A stretch of 64,000 nucleotides of DNA from Hanleya hanleyi (taxonomy: Eukaryota; Mollusca; Polyplacophora; Lepidopleurida; Hanleyidae). This document shows positions 55,590 through 64,000 of this stretch, piece by piece (within the stretch, counting starts at the first letter, position 1; every line of letters begins with the position of its first letter). The stretch lies in contig JAVTVY010047861.1 of assembly GCA_036873755.1 (NCBI GenBank), positions 62,001-126,000 of the forward strand, written 5' to 3'. The position numbers were made by a program, and so were the translations under genes. The notes beneath the pieces are model-generated. The model did not search any database. It saw only the letters and a list, made by a program, of their open reading frames with translations, and was not told the origin of the DNA.

Positions 55590-55962
55590 GAACTAATTGT
55601 GCACCCTTTTTGGATGACCTACATCTGTTCTTCTAAGAAGACGACTATATGCGGACACTTTCAAAAACTGATCAATTCAAAGCCTGTTCTTTCTCATTCA
55701 CCAAACCCTATATAGACGATCTTCTCGCTGTGGATAATCGCTAGATAAATGACTCTGTGAAGGATATATACCCACCTTCACTGGATTTGAAAAAGAACTA
55801 CAGATAGCTCCATTGGCACATCATATTTAGACCTTATCTCAAAAAAACGTGAAGCGGGCCTTCTCTCTTGACGACTTCACGACAACAGAGATGATTACAA
55901 TTTTGACATCATAAACTATGCTTTTCTGGACAGCAATATTCCATTGAAACCTGCATATTAAC
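55590..55962 (+). pseudogene. Second YIDD retroelement RT fragment, opposite orientation to the 53 kb copy
   Basis: The plus strand reads LDDLHLFF, a stop, MRTLSKTD, ACSFSFTKPYIDDLLAVDNR, a stop, INDSVKDIYPPSLDLK, then GTSYLDLI and DYNFDIINYAFLDSNIP, ending near PLKPAY. This covers slightly more of the N-terminal palm than the 53 kb copy, but has stops and frameshifts, and breaks off where the other copy continues. It has no 3' UTR. Confidence 0.75.
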
Positions 55963-56510
55963 GGTTGTGATTTCCTGGTTTTTAGGCCAGTGACCTTTGA
56001 CCTTCACCTCTATTTTGACGTGACACATCGTCTCCCCTCAGGGTATCCACTCACCAAAAATTGGAACTATAGATAGAAAACTGTCCCAGATATAGACTGG
56101 ATACGGGGGACGAGGAGACAGACATCCAGACGGAAACCGCAATCACATAATACATCCGCCTTTTGGGCTTTTGGTGTTTTTTTATTCATCAAAAGTTGTG
56201 AATGTATTGCGTACATGAATTTTATACATATAAGGCTCAGTGTCACAAAAAAAGTTTTTTTATCTTGCACGAAAAAACTCCTTCTGATGCTGCCTTATAT
56301 TTATATATAGTGTAAAAGGTGGACTTTGTTTTCACTCATCCAGTACAATACATTATTGAACATCTGTTTTATGGCCACTCCGACCCCATTTGTCATGGTC
56401 AATATGCGTGTTTGGTCAATAAAACAATATGATTGTTGGGATAGAATTTTCTGCCAAAGTTATCTGACCTATTGTTTTAATGCCCAATTTCGGTAATTTG
56501 CAACACTCAT
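55963..56510. other. No gene recognised
   Basis: AT-rich; nothing seen. Confidence 0.4.
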
Positions 56511-56514
56511 GTTC

Positions 56515-56660
56515 AACCATGTTAGGACCTTGGTCAACTATATTAGGACCTAATTGGTCAACCATGATAGGACCTAATTGGTCAACCATGATAGGACCTA
56601 ATTGGTCAACCATGATTGGACCATGGTCAACTATGTTAGGACCATGATCAGCCATGCTTG
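56515..56660 (+). repeat. Tandem repeat, about 24-bp units, six copies
   Basis: Units of the form GGTCAACCATGATAGGACCT with AATT spacers, plus shorter GGACCATGGTCAACTATGTT variants at the edges. Confidence 0.9.
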
Positions 56661-56772
56661 ATCATGGTAAATGTGTTTGACCATGGTCAGCTTCAGTTTG
56701 TCACTCCGGCCTCGCCATGTTGGTTTGACAATGCGGTGCCACATACAACCCATGGTCAATTCACAAGCCTGG

Positions 56773-57507
56773 TTTAAGGACACTAAGCCCTCCTGCACAC
56801 ACTTCTGCACACCTCTAGAATTTGTCTTTATCAAGCTGAATGTATGCCTTATAGCTATGATAATGTATATATTTGTTGAAAGTGCATTCCTTAAGGATTC
56901 CAAATATATATATTTTTTTCAGTGTAAACATGTAGGTCGTGAAGATATCTGGACTTAATTGTAATTTTTTAAATGCTATTTTCAAAGTATTCAACTTATT
57001 GTAACTTACATCACCATTTCCTGTAGAAGACAACTCCAACAGGAAATCTGTCTCAGTTTTATCAATTTTGGCTTGGTTTTCGTTCTATTGACATTTAATG
57101 GAATATTTCTTCATAGAATTGAGCAACTCACAATTTTAAACTTTGAAGTTGAATTAAATGTCAATAGAATAAGAACTAGATCAAGATTTACAAAACTGAG
57201 ACAAGGGTTTTCTGTTGCAGTTGTCTTCCACAGAAAATGCAACTGTAAGTTACGCTAAGTTGAATACTTTTTTGAAAATAGCCATTTTAAAAAGACGGCT
57301 CATTTTTTAAAATTAATTCTTTAAAATTCAAATATCTTCACAAGCCACAGATTTACAGTGAACACATTTACATATTTGCAATCCTTAAGTAATGCGATTT
57401 CAACAAAGATATAGATTACCATAGCTCTAAGGCATACTTTTATCTGTATAAAGATAGATTCTAGAGGGTGTGTGAAAGTGTCTGCAGGAGGGCTCAGTAC
57501 CCTTAAA
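56773..57507. mobile_element. 735-bp palindromic (foldback) element
   Basis: The left end TTTAAGGACACTAAGCCCTC is mirrored by GAGGGCTCAGTACCCTTAAA at the right end. Inverted similarity continues through TCTAGAAT/ATTCTAGA, ATGCCTTA/TAAGGCAT, TTGTTGAAA/TTTCAACAA, CCTTAAGGATT/AATCCTTAAG, GTATTCAACTTA/TAAGTTGAATAC and finally TTCTATTGACATTTAAT/ATTAAATGTCAATAGAA near the centre (57135-57150). Practically the whole element is two arms of about 360 bp. TTAA is present at both tips. Confidence 0.85.
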
Positions 57508-57571
57508 GATGATCACTGGGATACTCTGCCAGACAAGTGATCTATAAGACTGTACAATGTAGTCTTAAGAA

Positions 57572-57859
57572 TCATTCTTTATCATCCATCAATGGCACAA
57601 TAGTTGGAAACAGGTCAACAAAGGTATACAAGAACAAAGGCATGATAAAATTGAGCAACTTTCTCCATTTCTGAACCCATTTTATTTTTTTCTCCGCAAA
57701 TTCCACAGACCAACATATCAAATGCAATACGGCCAGCAAGAAAAATAAGCAAATTCCCGAATCATAAATTTCTTTCCAGAAGAAACCCCCAATTCCCCAC
57801 TTGCACAAATAGTTAATCCTTTGGCAATATATCTGGCCTGATAGCCATGGCAGGTGCAT
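57572..57859 (-). CDS. Hypothetical small membrane-type protein, uncertain
   Basis: A 95-codon minus-strand frame from ATG at 57859 to TGA at 57572 contains WGIGGFFWKEIYDSGICLFF, LLAVLHLICW, a charged loop (EFAEKKIKWVQKWRKLLN) and FIMPLFLYTFVDLFPTIVP. This gives two or three hydrophobic segments separated by a basic amphipathic loop, a composition more protein-like than most frames here. It lies between two foldback elements, and no promoter, splice site or family match was seen. It may be a fragment of a membrane protein gene or chance. Confidence 0.22.
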   Translation of the reverse strand: MHLPWLSGQIYCQRINYLCKWGIGGFFWKEIYDSGICLFFLLAVLHLICWSVEFAEKKIKWVQKWRKLLNFIMPLFLYTFVDLFPTIVPLMDDKE

Positions 57860-57879
57860 TGACGTGTGGCTCCCAGCAG

Positions 57880-58065
57880 TTGCTATATGGTCTCTCTCCT
57901 ATCTCTTCAGCATGGGAAATATTTTATTGATTGATACTTGGGATTATTTTTGTTGTCAAAATGATCATAAATGTAAGCATAATGATCCTTTCTTAGAATA
58001 GTAGGATAATTTCATCCATATTTACCATAGTTACATTAGTTATGCTGAAGAGATAGGGAAGAGAC
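57880..58065. mobile_element. Small foldback, about 185 bp
   Basis: TCTCTCCTATCTCTTCAGCAT at the left is mirrored by ATGCTGAAGAGATAGGGAAGA at the right. Confidence 0.7.
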
Positions 58066-58559
58066 ATGGAGAACAAATATACCCTCGCTATCAAGGAAGA
58101 TCTACTGAAGTATTAACCTCTATTTTTTTTTATTTTTTTTTTTAACATTATTGCAACTGGGGATTAGAAAATGACATTGCATTTTCAAGACAATTTAAAT
58201 GGAACAAGAGAGCCAACAAAATGTAGCACAGACAGTATTCTAAAAGATACTAAAGAAAAAAAAATTACCTCCAAAACTGGAGAACCCTCAATTCCCAGAC
58301 CTGATGATATTCATAATGGAGATATGGCATGAGAAACTTTAACTTAAAACATGGAATGAGTGAAAATGCAGAACAGAAGCAATCAAATATTGCTTGGATG
58401 TATGCCACCCACCCAACCCCCCAGTCTGCAGAACCTCACAGATCAAATCTACATAATATAGTTAGCTTTCACCATGTAAGTATCAGCTTCAGCAAGTACT
58501 GTATAGCATATATTGATATTCATTATAAGGAGTCATATTGCTGGAGAAGTTATCAAAAC

Positions 58560-59545
58560 TGGTAACTAACAGCACACTGCACACCTGACATGATACTTAA
58601 CATCTACTTCGAACATTTCTAACTTCTTCAGCAATTATTGAGGGTTGGGAGGTACAGCCCGGACAACAATGTATATTTCAATGGGTAAAAAAACCCAACA
58701 ATCTGACGACAATAAGATAGTAAACATCTTCCATAAAAGTGTCAATAAGTTATCCATCAATTTGTAATGGAGATTGGACAAGCACATATTGATACAGATG
58801 ATAAAGGGCATAACTCTGGGGATAATCATTGAAACAGATTAACAGTATTACAGTGCACACCTTACTACAACAATGTCTAACTTCTTCGGCAAAGATTAAG
58901 AGAGATACAGCCCTGACAACAATATACAATATAGCACATCCTGAAGTCATCAATTAATGGACATAACTTCGTGGAATCTGAGAGTGTACATTACTAGGTA
59001 CTAAGCACCTTTCATGTAAGTTTCAAAGTTGTCCATCAAATTGTAATTGAGATATGGGATGGACAACCCTAAATAGACATTGACAATGAATGACCATAAG
59101 TCTAGGGAAAATCACTGAAATGGGGGAAAAGCATGACAGTGACAGCAACATAATACTAATTAGCATTTACTAAGAATTTTTTTATTTCTTCAACAATTAA
59201 TAATGGAGATACATCCCAGACAACAATGTGTATGGGCATATATTCAAGGGTATCTATTCAGGTTGTCAATAACGGGACGTAACTCTGTGGAAAATCACTG
59301 AACGGGATAAAAAACTTGACAAGTACATCTACAATGTACTAAGCATCTTCCATGTTGGTTTCAAAGTTGTCCTTCAAATAGTATGTTAACAATGAAGGGT
59401 CATAGCTCAGGGGATAACAATTATCAAAACCTACATAAAACCTGACAGTACACATCCATATAAGGTTTGAACTTTTTGATCAGTTAGTATCTGGGATATC
59501 GTCCGGACAAGTTTGACCACATCGATGGATGTATGGACACAAGGA
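58560..59545 (+). repeat. Diverged tandem repeat, about four units of 230-250 bp
   Basis: Each unit has a CTTCTTCAGCAATTAATGG-like block, GAGATACAGCCC or GAGATACATCCC, ACAACAATGTATAT, GTCCATCAA-TTGTAATGGA and GCATAACTCTGGGGATAATC-like text. Units lose similarity towards the right end. Confidence 0.7.
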
Positions 59546-59775
59546 CTGACAAACTTATTCCTTTTGGCTACCCTCAAATTAGAGGTGGGGGGGCATAATA
59601 TACTACATGTACATGTACCGTACCAGGAAATAGACCTATACCTACAGTAAAATGGTCCCCAAACAGCGATATTTGTAAAAGATATGCAACATATCCTGCA
59701 ACATTTTGATTTTCAGTTCAATTTTAATCTCAATACAAGAAATTGTCATTTCAACTTCACACATTCAGACAAGCC

Positions 59776-60577
59776 ATTTGCACCCTACTGAATCGACAAG
59801 TATGATTGTAGGTAAACACCGCCGGTCACGTGTCAAATCACAGTCAATGGTTTTTCGGTGCTTTCGTTATCAAGCGTGGGCGTGTGTCTGATCAGACGAC
59901 AGTGACCACAACCGAAAATGAACGATTTTCAGCATATCGATGACAGGTATGGTTACTGGTGCCCAGTCATTTTTTGATGGAGAGATATCGTATTATATTG
60001 TCACCAAATGTAGGGTTATTACTATTTCAAGTTAACAGAAATTTTAAACATTTTTGCGGCGAGAGGTGTTTTTAGGTGTTGGTGGACAGTCCATGGTAGG
60101 TATTAGCATCGAATTATAGTGTGAGTAAATGAGCACAAAATGAACACGTGGGAACTCACTACCTGCCTATCACTGACTCATTCATCTCTTGATTCCTTTC
60201 ACTTGTGTGTGTTTAAGAGGAATATGAACCATTAATAGGTTATTCTCTGTCTGTCTGATATTACGACAGTCCATGGTATCATCATCGGATCGATCGACAG
60301 TCCATGGTAGGTCAAAATACGGCCAGTCCGAACTGACGTGAACTGTGTAATCTTGGCCAATGATTCGCCAAATGGACTGTTGCCAAGACAAATGGTAGCT
60401 ACCATGGACTGTCGACATATCTGATATAGGCCTACAATCATATGTTGCCTCATTATAACATTGCAGCTGTTATCCGGCTTCAATGTGAAGTGATCCAATC
60501 TACAGTTCATGGTCGCATGACAAATGGACTGGTGCATTCACCTACAATCATACTTGTCGATTCAGTAGGGTGATTTG
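59776..60577. mobile_element. 792-bp element with 33-bp perfect inverted ends and 5-bp target duplication
   Basis: CACCCTACTGAATCGACAAG and the next 13 bases at 59781-59813 are the exact reverse complement of 60540-60572. ATTTG flanks both ends (59776-59780 and 60573-60577). Inside, GACAGTCCATGGTAGGT or its inverse occurs at about 60085, 60295 and 60403, with variants at 60263 and 60500. There is no transposase. A 5-bp duplication with CAC ends recalls Transib elements, but the terminal bases do not match their usual form. Confidence 0.85.
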
Positions 60578-61218
60578 TATCCCTGGGACCCACTTCACAC
60601 AATAACAGTAAGTCCAACTTCATCTCAAACTCTGAACTTGCCCCGAAAGCTAAGTTCACCTCTCTCACACAAGTGATCATCTGCGCTTAAAAATTCATCC
60701 TGAGTATATGTTTTCAAGCGGTTATTTCCCACCATCTTATGTACAAAATATCCAATTTATATGTAAGTCCACAAGGACAGACTAGCAACTTTTCTCAAAG
60801 TTTTAATCTGATATCAGATTATAATTCCATTGGCAATGAGACCTACAGTACAGTGATGTACAGAGACCGGTTTGTTATATATGCTTCCTAAGCTATATAT
60901 GCTTATAACTGTTTTCTTTGTCATAACAGTCACTGTTTAAGCTGTTATTGAAAACTTAACTGGTCTTTCTTTCTTGCAACTTCATAATCAATTTTGCTAA
61001 ATTTCCACTTTTCCCTGTAATCTGCAAGCACTCAGTTCTATTTCAAAGTTGAACTGCATGAATCATTTTCCCATGCAATCTCCTCCTAGAAAATGGCATA
61101 GTTGCCAAGCAATTAGTCCTCTAAGAGATCACCTGACCTGAATGTGAGGGTTTGATAACTAATTTAGGACAGAATCACTTTGGGAAACAGTGCTAAGCAG
61201 TTTGTTAAGCTAGCTGAT
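60578..61218. other. No gene recognised
   Basis: Nothing beyond AT-rich unique-looking sequence. Confidence 0.4.
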
Positions 61219-61704
61219 CTTAAAGGTGAACTGCAAAGCTTTTAATTTTATCTAAATTGTTACTTATATACATCTTGTCTTATGTGACATAACTTTTATA
61301 CGTTTTTGGGGCAAATATAGTTTGCAAAATTGTACTAATAATATTTAAGTTATCCTGTTATAAATCCGTCTTGAAAACTTGCATCGCTTGTCTCTCTTGG
61401 TTTGTAGAACGTTATGACGTTATAGTGGTCCCCTTCATTCAAGTTTTATTCAAATGTGACGTCATGCTACGTCGGATGAATGAACGAGGACCACTATAAC
61501 GTCATGATGTTCCAAAAACAACGTGAGGCAAGCGATGACGTTTTTAAAAGTTCTGGCTCTCGGTATAAGTTTTGACTTCTCATATACCCAAAATAAAACA
61601 ATAACCCACAGAACTATTACCACACATAATTGTAACAACTATGGAAGTTCTTGTTTTATGACATTTTAACAGAACATTGGAAAGCTTTTCAGTTCACCTT
61701 TAAG
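61219..61704. mobile_element. 486-bp element with TTAA ends and an internal foldback
   Basis: CTTAAAGGTGAACTGCAAAG at the left and CTTTTCAGTTCACCTTTAAG at the right are imperfect inverted ends of about 25 bp with TTAA at each tip. TTAA duplications are typical of piggyBac-type elements. In the centre, 61382-61439 and 61478-61537 form a second palindrome (CATCGCTTG/CAAGCGATG; TATAGTGGTCC/GGACCACTATA), with CRE words (TGACGTCA) in its loop. Confidence 0.75.
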
Positions 61705-62585
61705 CCTATCTAACTCGCCAAGATCATCTCAAGTTTGAATTGCTTCCTACAATGGGCCTGTAGGTGACTCAATCAACATACTAACAAGAACTCATTTGTT
61801 TATTCACACACAAGCAAACAAGAGTTGATGGGCTTCAATATATCTGATATGACGGGAAAGCAATGACACAAGAGGACATTATAATGGTCCAACATTTGGT
61901 AGCCATGGCTTTGACCTAAGCTTTGGTCTTTTGACCTCAAAATTGGGTATGGTATACCCTGAAATATGAGATATCGCACAGCTAATACAAGTTTACAGAT
62001 AGACTGATGGATGGATGTAAACTGCCTGCAATGAGTTTGAAGTATATTTGAAATTTTATCATAATCCACATCTGTGAGATGGGAGTTACTGCAGGAACAA
62101 AACAATTTCCCTCTTTTTCTTCATTTTCTTGATGATCTTGACATTTGTCTGAACTTTGACCTGAAAAAAAAGGGTACATATGCCTACAATTTTGAACCAA
62201 TGCATAACTCAGAACGGAAGATTTTTCATTTTTCTCTTCAAAGTGAACTTGACCATTCGACTTTAACATTAAATAAGGTTTTTCTTTGCCCCATGCCCGA
62301 AGTTAGTTACCAATTCCTTTCCCATCAAACTGGAGATTTTCCATTGTTTTGCAGATTTTCTGGGCCACGTGACCTGCACCATTGAGCTTAAGATAAATAG
62401 GATTCTTCTTTGTACCAAGGCCAAGGTACCGGTACTCCCAAAGTTGCAATCTATTATCTGGAACTGGAGATATCGCATGGGCAGGAAAAGTTAACAGATG
62501 ATACACTGGTAAATTTTGACTGTTCCATTTGTGACTGAATGGAAGGGACAGTACCAATCAGTTGTGCAGAACTGTTCAGTTTCTG
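61705..62585. other. Probable dispersed repeat, no gene
   Basis: Frames up to 103 codons on both strands have no motif. TTTGACCT/TGACCTGA words and repeated AAATTTTCATTTTTC-like segments suggest an old dispersed repeat. Confidence 0.35.
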
Positions 62586-62587
62586 TG

Positions 62588-62710
62588 AGGAACCAACTGA
62601 TTACATGCCATCCACTAACTGATTACATGTCATCCAGTAACTGATTACATGCCATCCAGTAATTGATTACATGCCTTCCAGTAACTGATTACATGCCATC
62701 CAGTAACTGG
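62588..62710 (+). repeat. Tandem repeat, 22-bp unit, about 5.5 copies
   Basis: Unit CTGATTACATGCCATCCAGT plus AA, with single-base changes. Confidence 0.95.
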
Positions 62711-63052
62711 TCAATACTGTTGATTTTGTAACTGGAAAATACTGAGGAAATGGGACACCACACAGTTCCGAGTAGTTGGAATTCGAATGAGTCGACGACC
62801 AGAAATTGTGATCGCGACATGTGACCAAATGCCTTCATACATGCCTCATTATAATGAACAATTTCCAAAAAATTTATGTGAATTCACTCCTATTTATATT
62901 TTGTACTACACTAGTAGCCGTCGAAACTAAAGTTATTTCATTCTATCCCATAGAGTAATATTCTCAGCCTATCCCTTAGTATTATAGTGAACAGAAATCT
63001 CTCAATAATAAAGATTACTCATTCAATCACTAAGACCATAAAGATTAAAGAT

Positions 63053-63188
63053 TATTCATCATGACCCACCCTACAGCTAGCCCATAACATACTATGACCA
63101 TAGTTCATATATATACTCATTACTCATGACCCACCCTATAGCTAGCCCATAGCATACTGTGTCCACAGTTCATATATATACTCATTAC
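63053..63188 (+). repeat. Two tandem copies of a 65-bp unit
   Basis: CATGACCCACCCTACAGCTA is followed by GCCCATAACATACT and TTCATATATATACTCATTAC; the second copy differs at a few bases. Confidence 0.9.
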
Positions 63189-64000
63189 GGTAATTTCCCT
63201 ATTAATTCACCTTCCAAATTTAATTCGAAAACGGCCGATTTTTCCGCTGTCGTGATTTTGTCCATCCTAATAAAACGAACACGGGAGCATTTTCAATATC
63301 CGTGAAACAATAAATTCGAACACTCCTGTTTTCGCCACGGAGTTCGTGCCGATGAAAATAAAGTGAATATGTTACTAGAATCTCGTATAGTATATCTGCG
63401 TATGCTATTATTTGTAAGCGCAGAGAAACAACAGGGAATGGTACAATATAATCGGACTGAATTACTATTACTTACAGTCTATAAGGAAAAAAATTGATTC
63501 AATTAACTCCGCAGTCATTTTATCCTAACTTGATCGCGTTTCGCCGCAGTCGGGAAAAATATATACGGTAGTCCCCCGCACGTGGTCGAGTGTCTGGCCC
63601 GCTATTGAATCATTCTTCAGTTTCCAGCGTTCGTATATCAGATATCTTTCTTTAAACCAGCATTCCTTTATTTGAAAAACACACATTATTTTAAGTAACA
63701 AATTTGAGAGATCTTCAACATTAATATATTTGTTCGTCGTATATGCTAAACCCCTCGCTGCCCCCCATTTACCTGCCCGACCTGCCCTGTATTATTCGTA
63801 TGGGAGGCACTTGGGCCGTGTTCAAAGGAGGCACTGGAAGGGAGCAGAGTTCAAACTTTGCCGGGTGACGTTCCCGCGGAGATATCAAGTTGTAACGTGT
63901 GTGCTGGTGAATTGCATCAGATTTCTTCACAGCAACTGAATTCTTCGTTTGGGGAAAGCAAGATGTGATTTAACCTTTCGGTATGCTGTATGCTATTCGT
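63189..64000. other. No gene recognised
   Basis: A 69-codon frame at 63730-63939 has no family resemblance. Nothing else seen to the window edge. Confidence 0.4.

Overview
The window is eukaryotic DNA, almost certainly from a marine mollusc and most likely a gastropod. It is AT-rich, holds very little coding sequence, and is dominated by transposon fossils. At least three SINE copies share a head that reads TTTAACGTCGCTTTCAAC after a GTGA-rich start and a tail containing GTCGCCTCTTA. I associate that family with vetigastropod and related gastropod genomes. No host multi-exon gene could be recognised. Nearly everything with identifiable protein similarity is a mobile or virus-like element.

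Layout. 1-7.1 kb is the most gene-like part: the C-terminus of a Polinton/adintovirus-type cysteine protease ending in a hairpin minisatellite; a compact enhancer-like block; an intact single-exon RING-finger gene (3447-4184) with its own TATA box and YY1-like repeats, followed by a sequence that matches the replication-dependent histone 3' stem-loop; a second, 18-unit YY1-like array leading to an acidic exon of P2X7-like type; and a broken THAP domain on the opposite strand. 7.1-30 kb is repeats: a LINE reverse transcriptase fragment (9.8-10.4 kb), several MITEs and foldbacks, a PIF/Harbinger-type MITE, and a tandem array (23.6-25.3 kb) whose units carry CTCF-like motifs. 30.9-36 kb is a decayed Ty3/gypsy retrotransposon (protease, RT, RNase H, integrase, possible 3' LTR) broken up by later insertions. 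36-47 kb is mostly featureless, with foldbacks at 43.7-44.8 kb. 47-56 kb is a nest of SINEs, a 1.07-kb element with internal tandem repeats, a Polinton packaging-ATPase pseudogene with downstream virion-type remnants, and several copies of one YIDD-type (Penelope-like?) retroelement. 56-63 kb holds a 735-bp palindrome, tandem repeats, a 792-bp element with 5-bp target duplications, and a TTAA-ended element.

How it fits together. Insertions can be ordered in several places. Repeat copies elsewhere in the window give the empty site for a Harbinger-type MITE (copy at 38 kb against 11 kb) and for a tRNA-like SINE (copy at 53 kb against 50 kb). The most promising undescribed system is the 1-7 kb island: an undamaged RING E3-like gene with a histone-type 3' end and a repeat-built promoter, next to Polinton protease sequence. 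That suggests a virus-derived or captured gene whose expression could be tied to S phase. All assignments come from reading the sequence by eye; no database search was possible.
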